A stretch of DNA of 44,670 nt from the NCBI GenBank assembly GCA_025352885.1, contig JANXRZ010000159.1:1-44670 (forward strand), in the 5' to 3' direction. The notes under the pieces were generated by a model. The model saw only the letters and a list, made by a program, of their open reading frames with translations. It was not told the DNA's origin and did no database searches. Each line of letters begins with the position of its first letter. Position 1 is the first letter of the stretch. This document shows, piece by piece, positions 19,294-28,124 of this stretch. This stretch comes from Pseudomonadota bacterium. GTDB taxonomy: Bacteria; Pseudomonadota; Gammaproteobacteria; Burkholderiales; SG8-39. Both the position numbers and the translations under genes were made by a program.

Positions 19294-21189
19294 ATGACAA
19301 CCATCGAAGAATTCCATCGGCGCTCGATCCAGGACCGCGAAGGGTTCTGGGCCGGAGAAGCCAAACGCATCGACTGGCACAAGCCGTTCGTCTCGGTGCT
19401 GGATTACTCCCGGCCGCCGTTCGCGAAGTGGTTCGTAGGCGGCGAGACGAACCTTTGCCACAACGCCGTCGACCGCCATCTCGCGACGCGCGGGGACCAG
19501 AAGGCGCTGGTGTGGATCTCGACCGAGGTCGACAAGGAAGAAAGCATCACTTACCGCCAGCTGCATGCCGAGGTCCAGCGCGTGGCCGCAATGATGATTT
19601 CGCTCGGCGTGGCACGCGGCGACCGGGTGATCATCTACATGCCGAATACGCCGGAATCGGTGTACGCGATTCTCGCTTGCGCCCGCATCGGGGCGATCCA
19701 TTCGGTCGTGTTCGGTGGATTTGCCGCGGCCAGCCTTGCGGCGAGGATCGACGATGCCCGGCCGGCGCTCATGGTGACCGCGGACGGCGGCAGCCGAATG
19801 GGTAAGCCCGTGCTCTACAAGGCGCTGGTGGACGAGTCGATCAGGCTGGCGAAGTTTCCCCCCAAGCGCGTCCTGATCTTTCGCAGGGGACTCGATCCCA
19901 GCATGCCGGAAGTGGCGAACCGCGACGTCGACTGGTCCGAGCTCGCGAAGAAACACGCGGGCGCCCAGGTGCCGTGCGCGTGGCTCGAGTCGAACGAGCC
20001 CTCGTACATCCTCTATACGTCAGGCACGACAGGCAAGCCGAAAGGCGTCCAGCGCGACGTCGGCGGGCATGCAGTGGCGATGGCCGCGTCACTCGAATAC
20101 ATCTATTGCGGCAAGGCAGGCGAGACGATTTTCACCACCTCGGATATCGGCTGGGCCGTGGGCCACTCGTACATCATCTATGCCCCGCTGATCGGCGGCA
20201 TGACCAGCATCCTCTACGAAGGCGTGCCGGTCCGGCCGGATGCCGGCGTGTGGTGGAAAATCGTCCAGGACCACAAGGTGAGCGTGATGTTCTCGGCGCC
20301 GACCGCAATCCGCGTGCTGAAGAAGCACGATATTGCGTGGCTCAAGAAGTACGACCTCTCGTCGCTCAAGCACCTCTTCCTCGCAGGCGAGCCGCTGGAC
20401 GAACCCACGCACGCGTGGATCTCCGAAGGACTCGGCAAGCCGGTGATCGACCATTACTGGCAGACCGAGACCGGATGGCCGGTGCTGACGTCGATGCCGG
20501 GGGTCGAGCAAAAGCCGATCAAGTTCGGCAGCCCCTCGTTCCCGGCTTATGGATACGACCTGAAACTGCTGCGCGAGTCCGACTCGAGCGAAGCGGGAGC
20601 CGACGAGAAGGCCGTCGTGGTGATCGAGCCTCCGCTGCCGCCGGGGTGCATGTCGACGCTTTGGGGCGACGACGAGCGCTTCGTGAAAACGTATTTCTCG
20701 ACCATTCCCGGGCGGCTCCTGTACACGACGTTCGACTGGGGCATTCGGGACAAGGACGGCTACTACTTCATCCTCGGCAGGACGGATGACGTGATCAACG
20801 TGGCCGGCCACAGGCTCGGCACCCGCGAGATCGAGGAGGCGGTGAACATGCATCCCGGGATCGCCGAGTGCGCGGTCGTTGGCGTCGCCGACCAGCTCAA
20901 GGGGCAGATGCCGATGGCCTTCGCCGTCGTCAAGGACCCGTCACAGTTGGCGACCCCGGAGGGCCGCATGAAGCTCGAGGGCGAAATCATGCGCACGGTG
21001 GACAAGCAGCTTGGCGCGATCGGAAGGCCGAGCCGGGTCTTCTTCGTTACCTTGCTCCCGAAAACGCGCTCCGGGAAGGTGCTTCGACGCGCCATCTCGG
21101 CACTCGCCGAGGGAAGGGATCCCGGTGACCTTACGACGATCGAGGATCCGGCTTCCCTCGAACAGATCCGGGCCGCGCTCGCCACTTAG
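19294..21189 (+). CDS. prpE: propionyl-CoA synthetase PrpE
   Basis: Activates propionate (and often acrylate or 3-hydroxypropionate) to the CoA ester through an acyl-AMP. The 631-residue protein has the acetyl-CoA synthetase N-terminal segment (FWAGEAKRIDWHKPF), the P-loop YTSGTTGKPKG at 241-251, DHYWQTETGWPV, FDWGIRDKDGYYFILGRTDD and the C-terminal catalytic Lys595 in TRSGKVLRR, the usual site of regulatory acylation. The GWPV form after the TE motif is usual for PrpE. A longer frame opens back to 18925, but GGGGGAGA before the ATG at 19294 decides the start. It supplies the PrpC/PrpD pathway encoded at 1-4525. Confidence 0.94.
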   Translation: MTTIEEFHRRSIQDREGFWAGEAKRIDWHKPFVSVLDYSRPPFAKWFVGGETNLCHNAVDRHLATRGDQKALVWISTEVDKEESITYRQLHAEVQRVAAMMISLGVARGDRVIIYMPNTPESVYAILACARIGAIHSVVFGGFAAASLAARIDDARPALMVTADGGSRMGKPVLYKALVDESIRLAKFPPKRVLIFRRGLDPSMPEVANRDVDWSELAKKHAGAQVPCAWLESNEPSYILYTSGTTGKPKGVQRDVGGHAVAMAASLEYIYCGKAGETIFTTSDIGWAVGHSYIIYAPLIGGMTSILYEGVPVRPDAGVWWKIVQDHKVSVMFSAPTAIRVLKKHDIAWLKKYDLSSLKHLFLAGEPLDEPTHAWISEGLGKPVIDHYWQTETGWPVLTSMPGVEQKPIKFGSPSFPAYGYDLKLLRESDSSEAGADEKAVVVIEPPLPPGCMSTLWGDDERFVKTYFSTIPGRLLYTTFDWGIRDKDGYYFILGRTDDVINVAGHRLGTREIEEAVNMHPGIAECAVVGVADQLKGQMPMAFAVVKDPSQLATPEGRMKLEGEIMRTVDKQLGAIGRPSRVFFVTLLPKTRSGKVLRRAISALAEGRDPGDLTTIEDPASLEQIRAALAT

Positions 21190-21260
21190 CCAGCCGTTGC
21201 CCGGATTAAAGGATGCCGGTCGCTGTTTGCCGGTTGGTTCCACCCTCACCTGGAGACAAA

Positions 21261-21740
21261 ATGAAAAAAATCACCGCACTCGCCCTCGCACTGTTGCTTA
21301 CCGGATTCGCTTCGCTCGCCTCTGCGCAGGTTCCCTCCTACGGCCAGAACATCTCGCTCGAACAAGCCAAGCGTGCTCTCGCGGCAGGCGAAGCTGAGGC
21401 GCGCAAGAACGGCTGGCCGGTGGCCATCGCCATCTTCGATACAGCCGGGCAGCTCGTCGCCTTCCAGAAAATGGACGACACGCAGACCGCGAGCATCGAC
21501 GTTGCACAGGACAAGGGGCGCTCCGCGGCCATCTACCGCCGCCCGACCAAGGTACTCGAGGATGCGCTTGCAGGCGGCGGGGCCGGTGTCCGGTTCCTCA
21601 ACCTGCGCGGCGCGTCTACGGTCGAAGGCGGCCTGCCGATCACGGTAAACGGCAAGATCATCGGCTCCATCGGTGTATCGGGTGTGACCTCCCAGCAGGA
21701 TGGCGTCGTGGCCAAGGCCGGCGCGGACGCGTTAAAGTAA
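21261..21740 (+). CDS. secreted GlcG/HbpS family (DUF336) haem-binding-like protein
   Basis: A 159-residue exported protein. Residues 1-22 are a signal peptide (two Lys, a Leu/Ala core, cleavage after ASA). The rest is one GlcG/HbpS (DUF336) domain, with ISLEQAKRALAAGEAEARKNGWPVAIAIFD, AFQKMDDTQTASIDVAQDKGRSA and GGLPITVNGKIIGSIGVSG. Members bind haem, cobalamin or small organic ligands; the ligand here is unknown. The ATG has GGAG a few bases upstream. It follows prpE by 71 nt and ends at a strong terminator. Confidence 0.85.
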   Translation: MKKITALALALLLTGFASLASAQVPSYGQNISLEQAKRALAAGEAEARKNGWPVAIAIFDTAGQLVAFQKMDDTQTASIDVAQDKGRSAAIYRRPTKVLEDALAGGGAGVRFLNLRGASTVEGGLPITVNGKIIGSIGVSGVTSQQDGVVAKAGADALK

Positions 21741-21773
21741 GCCGTTCGCTTCAAGACGGGCTCGACCAACCCG

Positions 21774-21799
21774 ACGGCGCGGATTTTCCGCGCCGTTTT
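21774..21799 (+). terminator. intrinsic terminator after the GlcG-like gene
   Basis: A perfect 10-bp stem (ACGGCGCGGA/TCCGCGCCGT) with a TTT loop ends in a short T-run. It lies 34 nt after the GlcG-like gene and ends 17 nt before the cupin ATG. It likely ends the long plus-strand transcript here. Confidence 0.85.
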
Positions 21800-21816
21800 C
21801 ATTTCCGGAGGCTGCC

Positions 21817-22095
21817 ATGGCAGAAGGCGTTCCCACCAAGCTGATCGACAACGACCGGGTCCGCGTGACCGAGTGGCGCTTCGCCCCCGGCGCGGCCACG
21901 GGCTGGCACCGCCATGAGCACGATTACGTTGTCGTGCCGCTTTATGACGGCAACCTCAGGATCGTGGAAGGCGGCGAGGAAAAGATCGCCGAGCTCAAGA
22001 AAGGCGTTCCCTATTTCCGGCCCGTGGGCGTGGAGCATGACGTGATCAACGCCAACGCGTTCGAATATGCCTTCATCGAAATAGAGTTGAAGTAA
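21817..22095 (+). CDS. small cupin-domain protein
   Basis: A 92-residue single-domain cupin (small double-stranded beta-barrel). The first cupin motif is WRFAPGAATGWHRHEHDYVVVPLYDG, with His31, His33 and His35 as candidate metal ligands; the second is PVGVEHDVINANAFEYAFIEIEL, with His74. GGAGG stands seven bases before the ATG. The function is unknown; such small cupins are often metal-dependent isomerases, dioxygenases or sensors. No partner gene is obvious. Confidence 0.85.
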   Translation: MAEGVPTKLIDNDRVRVTEWRFAPGAATGWHRHEHDYVVVPLYDGNLRIVEGGEEKIAELKKGVPYFRPVGVEHDVINANAFEYAFIEIELK

Positions 22096-22117
22096 TAAAG
22101 TCAAACATTCATATTCG

Positions 22118-22123
22118 TATAAT
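22118..22123 (+). promoter_or_regulatory. -10 element candidate before the crotonase gene
   Basis: TATAAT lies in a noticeably AT-rich stretch (22090-22130), about 40 nt before the crotonase start. No good -35 lies at 17 bases. The dip in GC suggests a promoter region that separates this gene from the cupin. Confidence 0.4.
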
Positions 22124-22163
22124 TAACAGGCAAGCGGTTAGCAGGGCACTTTGGTTGCCAAAA

Positions 22164-22889
22164 ATGGAAAAAAACGCAGGCATTTTTGAGTGCGTGCTCG
22201 CCCGCGAAGCGGTGCGCAACGCGCTTGACCTCGAGACGACCGAGAGGCTGATTCGCGAGCTCGAAGAGGCCGGCATCGACCCGGCCGTGCGGGTGGTCCT
22301 GTTCCGGGGCGAGGGTGCCGGCTTCTGCGCCGGAAGCGACGTCAAGGAGATGGCCCGCGCGTCGATGGACGAAAGAGTCCGCATCGCGAAGCGCAAGGCG
22401 ATCCTCATGCGGGCGATTGCGGGACTCGACAAGCCGGTCGTCTGCGCGGTCCAGGGCTTCGCCCTGGGCGGCGGGTTCATGCTGGCGATCGGCTGCGATA
22501 CGGTGATCACGGCTTCCGACGCGGCGTGGCGCCTGCCCGAAGTGGAGCTCGGGTTCTTCCCGCCTTGGGGCATCGAGGCGCTCGTGAGGCGGGTCGGGAT
22601 CGCTCGGGCCCGATCGCTCGTCTGGGGCGCTGAGCAGCTGACGGGCGCTGAGGCTGTCAGGCTCGGGCTCGCCGAGAGGGACGTGCCGGCACTGGACGTT
22701 CTTGACACCGCAAAGGCCTCGGCAGCGACACTTTCACGGCTTCCCCCTCACTCTGTGCAGGCGACCAAGCGTTTCTTTCGCGAGCAGGTGGCGGTACCCG
22801 GGCTGGATGATCTCGCCCGGGAGGTCTACCGGCAGAATTTCGAAGCCGGCCCGGCCAGCTTCGACCGGTTCAAGCCGAAGGCAGGGTGA
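22164..22889 (+). CDS. enoyl-CoA hydratase/isomerase (crotonase) family protein
   Basis: A 241-residue crotonase-fold protein acting on an acyl-CoA. It has the oxyanion-hole segments GAGFCAGSD (about 51-59) and VQGFALGGGF (96-105) and the LPEVELGFFPPWG region. One of the two catalytic glutamates of classical hydratases is kept (Glu126 in LPE). The other, normally Glu in a GGGCELA-type motif, is Met106, so a plain hydratase activity is doubtful. The N-terminus is short and the start uncertain: ATG at 22164 or TTG at 22155. Its end overlaps lpxH by 20 nt, tail to tail. It may work with PrpE/AcuI, but this is inference. Confidence 0.82.
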   Translation: MEKNAGIFECVLAREAVRNALDLETTERLIRELEEAGIDPAVRVVLFRGEGAGFCAGSDVKEMARASMDERVRIAKRKAILMRAIAGLDKPVVCAVQGFALGGGFMLAIGCDTVITASDAAWRLPEVELGFFPPWGIEALVRRVGIARARSLVWGAEQLTGAEAVRLGLAERDVPALDVLDTAKASAATLSRLPPHSVQATKRFFREQVAVPGLDDLAREVYRQNFEAGPASFDRFKPKAG

Positions 22890-23601
22890 CGAACTTGACG
22901 CCGGCAGGCGTCACTTCCAGATAGCCCCCGCGGCCATACCAATCGGGCAGCACCCACCGCTCGCAGCGTTTGCCGTCGACGTCGACGACGTGGTGCCCCG
23001 GGCGATGCGTGTGTCCATGGATCAGGCGCTGGCATCCATGGTCCCTGAGCGCTTGCCGGACAGCGTCTTCGTTTACATCCATGATCGTCGAAGACTTGGC
23101 CTGCTTGTCCCGCTCGCTTTGCCGCCGCAAGGTGAGCATTTCCTCGCGCCGCGCCTGGAGGGGCTCGGCAAGAAACGGCTTCTGCCACGCCTCGCTGCGG
23201 CAGAGCTTTCGCCAGTCCTGGTACGGCTGGTCGTCGGTGCAAAGCGTGTCGCCGTGCATGAGCAGCGTCCGGGTGCCGAACAGGTCGACCTCGGTCGGAT
23301 CGGCCAGCAGGACAGCGCCGGCCGCATTGCAGAAGGCTTGCGCGAGGAGGAAGTCCCGGTTGCCGTGCATGACATAGACAGGCGTTCCGGCCTTCGCAGT
23401 GTTGCCAAGGAACCCGGCCACGATTGCATTCAGGGGATCGGCGAGGTCGTCGTCGCCCACCCAGAACTCGAAGAGGTCGCCGAGGATGTAGAGGCCGGTG
23501 GCACCGGGCGCCTCGCGCTCGAGAAAGGCGAAGAACGCCTCATTCGAGGCGGGCCGCTCGCTCGTAAGGTGCAGGTCGGAGATGAAGAGCGCGCGCTGCA
23601 T
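22870..23601 (-). CDS. lpxH: UDP-2,3-diacylglucosamine diphosphatase LpxH
   Basis: Hydrolyses UDP-2,3-diacylglucosamine to lipid X in lipid A synthesis, at the inner face of the cytoplasmic membrane. The 243-residue calcineurin-type phosphoesterase has all metal motifs: FISDLHL (6-12), LGDLFEFWVGDD, HGNRDFL, MHGDTLCTDD and HGHTHRPG, plus a C-terminal LPDWYGRGGYLEV. It is the last gene of the leftward envelope set, 24 nt after the cyclophilin gene. Confidence 0.95.
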   Translation of the reverse strand: MQRALFISDLHLTSERPASNEAFFAFLEREAPGATGLYILGDLFEFWVGDDDLADPLNAIVAGFLGNTAKAGTPVYVMHGNRDFLLAQAFCNAAGAVLLADPTEVDLFGTRTLLMHGDTLCTDDQPYQDWRKLCRSEAWQKPFLAEPLQARREEMLTLRRQSERDKQAKSSTIMDVNEDAVRQALRDHGCQRLIHGHTHRPGHHVVDVDGKRCERWVLPDWYGRGGYLEVTPAGVKFVTLPSA

Positions 23602-23625
23602 CGGCTTCGCGCGCCCGTCGGGGAC

Positions 23626-24204
23626 TTACTTCTTGGCGGCCGGCTCGACCAGGGCGATCGACTCGATCACCACCTGGGACTTGGGCACGTCTCCGGACGC
23701 AGTCGGCGTCTCGTTGATCTTCATGACTACGTCCATCCCTGAAACGACTTTGCCGAACACCGCATAGCCGTACCCTTGTGGCGTTTCGCCCGAGTAATTC
23801 AGGAAATCGTTGTTCTTCGTGTTGATGAAGAACTGCGAAGTTGCCGAATCGCGCACGGATGTGCGCGCCATTGCGACCGTTCCGATGTCGTTCTTGAGGC
23901 CGTTCGTGGACTCGTTCTTGATCTGCCCGCGCGTGGTCTTCTGGTGCATGTCCTTGTCGAACCCGCCACCCTGGACCATGAAATCCTTGATTACGCGGTG
24001 AAAGACCGTGCCGTTGTAATGCCCTTCCTTCACGTACTGCAGGAAGTTCTCGACGCTCTTCGGCGCCTTGGCCGGGTAGAGCTCAAGGCGAATGGTGCCT
24101 TGGTTGGTCTTGATGTCGACCTGCGGGTCCGCTGCCAGGGCGCCATCCACCGCCCCTGCGGCGGACAGCATGACGAACGGGATCCAGAATTTAGATACTT
24201 TCAT
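23626..24204 (-). CDS. ppiA: periplasmic peptidyl-prolyl cis-trans isomerase (cyclophilin, PpiA type)
   Basis: A 192-residue cyclophilin that isomerises prolyl bonds during folding. Residues 1-24 are a signal peptide (MKVSKFWIP... ALA). The mature part has the catalytic FHRVIKDFMVQGG, the SQFFINTKNNDFLN segment and GYAVFGKVVSGMDVV. The signal peptide places it in the periplasm. AAGGAG lies just before the ATG. A longer frame continues upstream into the transpeptidase gene and is not used. Confidence 0.92.
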   Translation of the reverse strand: MKVSKFWIPFVMLSAAGAVDGALAADPQVDIKTNQGTIRLELYPAKAPKSVENFLQYVKEGHYNGTVFHRVIKDFMVQGGGFDKDMHQKTTRGQIKNESTNGLKNDIGTVAMARTSVRDSATSQFFINTKNNDFLNYSGETPQGYGYAVFGKVVSGMDVVMKINETPTASGDVPKSQVVIESIALVEPAAKK

Positions 24205-24212
24205 GACACTCC

Positions 24213-25433
24213 TTAGGCTGAGCCTTCGTAAATTATTTTCCAGCGCGCGCCTTCCTTCAACCAGTACTGGCGCTTGCGCATCGAGTTTGCGAGATTGCTT
24301 GAACGGTAACCCTGCTCGAAGCTGACCACGACGAAATCGTCCTTGCCCGGGTTGCGGAACATGCTCACACCCGTCAGCCCGATCTTGACCCACTCCTTGC
24401 CCCCATTGACTTTGCGCTTGTGCGCGGTCCACTGGGCGAAGTCCTGGTCGGCCGACTGGAATCTGGTGGAGTAGTGCCGCAGATACTTATCCGTATCCAG
24501 GCTTTCCCAGTCGGTGCGCCAGGCTTCGATCGCCTGGGCGAGCGACTTGCGTTCCTCTTCCTGGGCCGCGCTGTCGGCCCACTGGATCTCCTCGGCAACG
24601 ATTACCGCGGTCAATCCGACCTGCAGCTCCGAGCTGAGGAATTCCAGGTCGACGTTCGACAACACAATGCAGCCGTCGCTTGCCCTGGGCGGCCGGGCGA
24701 ACGTATCGGAAGGCGTGCCGTGCAGCCAGATACCGTGGCCATTGCGGCCATGCCGCTTGTCCCACTCATTCGGATAGTTGATCGGGAAGGCGCCCGAACC
24801 GTAGAAGTCGCCGAGCTTTTTGCGCGGCAGGTTGGCGGTGACGTGATACACGCCGACCGGCGTCTTTTGATCGCCCTCGCGGACCTTATCGACACCGCGC
24901 TTGCCGAGCGTCACGTAATAGTCGCCAACGAAGCGGGGGCGGCCCCGGTCGTTTTCGAAGACGTACATGCGCGAACGCCGGGAATCGACGACGAGCGCAT
25001 GGGTCTGGCCCTGGCGGAACTGAAGTACGTAGCGTGGAACCTGGCCGGCGGCCGGACGCTCTTTAAGCGCGCGGAGCCTGGACAACGCTTCGGCGCGCAG
25101 ATCCTCGATCTTTTCGCGCGGCCCGTTGCCGGCATTCCCGAACCCGGTGAGCGTCCTGGTTCGGGCGAGCAGGAGGTCGCCGCGGATCATGTGGGCGAGC
25201 CGGTAATTGGGATTGGCGGCGATCAGCGCCTCGACGCGCTCGAGCGCCACGTCGAACTTGCTTTGCTCGATGGCCTCGAACACCTGCGAAAGTGCCTTTT
25301 CCGCTTGGGGGGCCTCCGGCTGCCGGGCTGCAGCCGGGGCGGGTTGCCGCGCGACCGACGTGCCCGGCAGCGGCGCGAGGAGGAGAACGACGGAAAGGCT
25401 GGCGCGGAGGAGGGCGGCTGACTCGCCTTTCAA
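24213..25433 (-). CDS. L,D-transpeptidase (YkuD) with C-terminal NTF2/Cds6-like domain
   Basis: A 406-residue exported peptidoglycan enzyme. After a signal-like hydrophobic segment (about 9-28) come a helical repeat-like region (about 44-125) and the YkuD domain (about 144-280), with His238 and catalytic Cys255 in HGTPSDTF...ASDGCIVLS. A C-terminal NTF2-like domain (about 295-405) has AWRTDWESLDTDKYLRHYS and YWLKEGARWKIIYEG. It would form 3-3 cross-links or attach proteins to peptidoglycan. The start is taken as TTG at 25433, overlapping the upstream stop as TTGA, with AAGGTGG five bases before. A longer frame to 25646 lies inside the upstream gene. Confidence 0.88.
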   Translation of the reverse strand: MKGESAALLRASLSVVLLLAPLPGTSVARQPAPAAARQPEAPQAEKALSQVFEAIEQSKFDVALERVEALIAANPNYRLAHMIRGDLLLARTRTLTGFGNAGNGPREKIEDLRAEALSRLRALKERPAAGQVPRYVLQFRQGQTHALVVDSRRSRMYVFENDRGRPRFVGDYYVTLGKRGVDKVREGDQKTPVGVYHVTANLPRKKLGDFYGSGAFPINYPNEWDKRHGRNGHGIWLHGTPSDTFARPPRASDGCIVLSNVDLEFLSSELQVGLTAVIVAEEIQWADSAAQEEERKSLAQAIEAWRTDWESLDTDKYLRHYSTRFQSADQDFAQWTAHKRKVNGGKEWVKIGLTGVSMFRNPGKDDFVVVSFEQGYRSSNLANSMRKRQYWLKEGARWKIIYEGSA

Positions 25434-26527
25434 TTGCCCACCTTCTCCTGCTGGATTCGCCAGTGCCCGTCGGCCTTCACGAGCACCAGGGTCTTCGTGC
25501 TGTTGGCCGAGATCGAATCGGACTTGTAGTGCTGGCGGAAGGTGACGCTCGCCTGCTTGTCGCTCGTCATGCTGACCTTGGGCGATTCGGCTTCGACGGA
25601 AATCTGCTTCGGGGCAAGGATGCGCGTGCGGCGGCCCTGTTCCCATTCGGCGCGCGGCTCGCCTTTGGGTGTCTTGAAGTCCTTGGCGTAATAGGCAAGG
25701 TAACCGTCCACGTTCTTTTTCGACCAGGCCGATGCCCAGCCATTGAGCACCTTGAGGACTTCGTCGTTGGATGCAGGCTCCGGCTTCTTGGGCGCTGCTT
25801 TCTCTGCCGCGACTGGTGCCGCGACGGCGGCAGGGGCGGCGGGCGTTGCAGGCTTCGGCTCAACCGCTGCGACTTGCGCGGGTGCCGGTGGTGCAGCCGG
25901 CTTGGATTCAACCGGTGCGGCCGCTACAGGGGCCGGCGCTTTGGCAGTGGGCGCCTTTGAGGCAGCAACCGCCGTTGTGCCAGTCCGTGGTGCGCCGCCG
26001 ACGAGTTCCCGCACGAGCGCCAGTTTGTTCTGTGCGGCCGAGTTCGACGAGTCCAGCTGGAGCGCCTTGTCGTAAGCCTGGCTGGCGAGCTTCGAGTAGA
26101 CATCGCCCAGGTTTTCGTACGCGGTGGCATAGCTGGGGTGGGTGCGGATCGATTGCTCGAGTGAGGCGCGCGCCTTGTCGTACTGGCCCTGCGCGGCATA
26201 AATCACTGCGAGGTTGTTGTACGGCTCGGGGAGGTCCGGATAGTCTTCCGTGAGCTTCTGGAAGATGGGGATCGCTTCTTTCGTATTGCCCTGCTCGGTA
26301 AGGATCAGGCCTTTGAGAAAGCGTGCCTGTGCATCCCGCGGCTTGGCTGCAAGAATCTTGTTGACCCGCTCGAGGGCTTGCTGGTGCTGGCCCGAGCGCA
26401 ACATCTGGCTTGCGTCCTGGATGTCGTCCGCACGCACGGCGGTGCCGGCGACGATGAGGCCGGCTGCGGCGCAAGCCTGCAGCCAGCGCTTCAGCAAGGC
26501 ATTGTTGGACCCGGCTAATTTGAGCAT
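25430..26527 (-). CDS. exported TPR protein with C-terminal NTF2/Cds6-like domain
   Basis: A 365-residue exported protein with a signal peptide (1-33, ending VRA) and tetratricopeptide repeats (about 35-175), including [19 protein letters not shown] and [21 protein letters not shown]. An Ala/Pro/Lys-rich linker (about 180-250) leads to a C-terminal NTF2-like domain (about 253-365), beginning [20 protein letters not shown] and ending WRIQQEKV. The C-terminal domain resembles that of the next gene, the L,D-transpeptidase, to which it is coupled by a TTGA overlap. The two probably work together at the cell wall. ATG at 26527; a longer frame upstream lacks a signal peptide. Confidence 0.85.
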   Translation of the reverse strand: MLKLAGSNNALLKRWLQACAAAGLIVAGTAVRADDIQDASQMLRSGQHQQALERVNKILAAKPRDAQARFLKGLILTEQGNTKEAIPIFQKLTEDYPDLPEPYNNLAVIYAAQGQYDKARASLEQSIRTHPSYATAYENLGDVYSKLASQAYDKALQLDSSNSAAQNKLALVRELVGGAPRTGTTAVAASKAPTAKAPAPVAAAPVESKPAAPPAPAQVAAVEPKPATPAAPAAVAAPVAAEKAAPKKPEPASNDEVLKVLNGWASAWSKKNVDGYLAYYAKDFKTPKGEPRAEWEQGRRTRILAPKQISVEAESPKVSMTSDKQASVTFRQHYKSDSISANSTKTLVLVKADGHWRIQQEKVGN

Positions 26528-26735
26528 TGTGTTATACTTTTCAAGGCCATACGGAATAAAGCTTAACCAGCGGCCATTGTACTCCAGCGGTGCTCCAACA
26601 CCAGACATCCGGACCCGTTGCGCGAAAATTTTATCGGACAACCGGAATGACTGCACAGGCCGCCGACAGCGCCTTTCCGGTCCGCGGGTTGGAATGTGCA
26701 ACGCACTTGCAAGTTCCCGCATCCCCGCTTCGACC
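26528..26735. other. divergent intergenic region between the TPR gene and cysS
   Basis: These 208 bases hold the promoters for two divergent genes. On the TPR strand, TATAAC lies three bases before the ATG, so that transcript would be nearly leaderless if used; its -35 (TTATTC, 17-bp spacer) is poor. On the cysS strand no ribosome site or clear promoter is visible. Confidence 0.35.
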
Positions 26736-28109
26736 ATGCTGAGAATCTACAACACCCTCGCCAGAGACAAGCAGGACTTTGTGCCGATCCGGCCAGGTCA
26801 TGCGGGCATGTACGTCTGCGGGATCACCGTATATGACTATTGCCATCTCGGACACGGCCGCATGATGGTCGTCTTCGACGTGGTGCAGCGCTGGCTGCGG
26901 GCAAGCGGGCTCGAGGTCACCTACGTCCGCAATATCACCGACATCGACGACAAGATCATCCGTCGCGCCGTGGAGAACCAAGAAACGATCGGCGAGCTGA
27001 CGAGCCGATTCATCCGCGCCATGGACGAGGATTTGCGGGCGCTGGGCGTGCAGAAGCCGGATCACGAGCCGCGGGCAACGCAGTACGTGCCGCAAATGCT
27101 GGGGATGATCGGCGCCCTCGAGGAGAAAACGCTCGCCTACCGCGCCACCGGGGGCGACGTTAACTATTCGGTGCGCAAATTTGCCGGATATGGAAAGCTT
27201 TCCGGCAAATCGCTCGATGACTTGCGCGCGGGCGACCGTGTCGAGGTCGACAGCGACAAGGCCGATCCGCTCGACTTTGTCCTCTGGAAATCAGCCAAGG
27301 CCTCTGAGCCAGAAGAAGTGAAGTGGGATTCGCCGTGGGGTCGTGGCCGGCCGGGCTGGCATATCGAATGCTCCGCAATGAGTTGTTCGCTGCTCGGAGA
27401 AACGTTCGATATCCATGGCGGTGGGCAGGACCTGCAGTTCCCGCATCACGAAAACGAAATCGCGCAGACCGAGGGCGCAACCGGGAAGCGCTTCGTGAAC
27501 ACCTGGATGCACAACGGCTTCGTGCGCGTCGACGACGAGAAGATGTCGAAGTCGCTCGGCAACTTCTTTACGCTTCGCGACATTTTCCGCGCCTTCGACT
27601 CGGAGGTTGTGCGGTTCTTCCTGCTGCGGTCGCACTATCGCAGTCCGCTCAATCACTCCGATGCGCACCTGCAGGATGCCAAGTCGGCGCTGACGCGCCT
27701 TTACATTGCGCTGAAAAGCCCAGCGGTGGAGCTACGCTCGCCCGACTGGGACGAGCCGCACGCACAGCGCTTCAAGGCCGCGATGGATGACGATTTCGGA
27801 ACCCCTGAAGCCATCGCGGTGCTCTTCGACCTGGCCAACGAGGTCAATCGGGGCCGGCGTGAACTGGCAGCGCAATTGAAGGCGCTTGGCGGCGTACTGG
27901 GACTGCTGCAGCGTGAACCGCAGGCTTTCCTGCAATCGGGCGCCGGTGACGGGCCGTCCGATTCCGAGATCCAGGCCAAGATCGACGCGCGCCTCGCCGC
28001 GCGGAAAAACCGGGATTATTCGGAGGCCGACCGGATTCGCGACGAGCTGACCGGACTTGGAATCATCCTGGAAGATGCAGCCGGCGTGACGACATGGCGC
28101 AGGGACTGA
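26736..28109 (+). CDS. cysS: cysteinyl-tRNA synthetase
   Basis: Charges tRNA-Cys with cysteine. The 457-residue class I synthetase has the zinc ligands Cys28, Cys212, His237 and Glu241 (same order as in E. coli), the HIGH-like motif CHLGHGR (36-42), [17 protein letters not shown] and KMSKS at 269-273. A C-terminal anticodon-binding helical part ([12 protein letters not shown]) is typical. The open frame runs upstream to 26250, but the family N-terminus ([15 protein letters not shown]) begins at 26736. It faces the binding-protein gene tail to tail, 15 nt apart. Confidence 0.96.
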   Translation: MLRIYNTLARDKQDFVPIRPGHAGMYVCGITVYDYCHLGHGRMMVVFDVVQRWLRASGLEVTYVRNITDIDDKIIRRAVENQETIGELTSRFIRAMDEDLRALGVQKPDHEPRATQYVPQMLGMIGALEEKTLAYRATGGDVNYSVRKFAGYGKLSGKSLDDLRAGDRVEVDSDKADPLDFVLWKSAKASEPEEVKWDSPWGRGRPGWHIECSAMSCSLLGETFDIHGGGQDLQFPHHENEIAQTEGATGKRFVNTWMHNGFVRVDDEKMSKSLGNFFTLRDIFRAFDSEVVRFFLLRSHYRSPLNHSDAHLQDAKSALTRLYIALKSPAVELRSPDWDEPHAQRFKAAMDDDFGTPEAIAVLFDLANEVNRGRRELAAQLKALGGVLGLLQREPQAFLQSGAGDGPSDSEIQAKIDARLAARKNRDYSEADRIRDELTGLGIILEDAAGVTTWRRD

Positions 28110-28124
28110 CCGGGCCAAGCGCTT

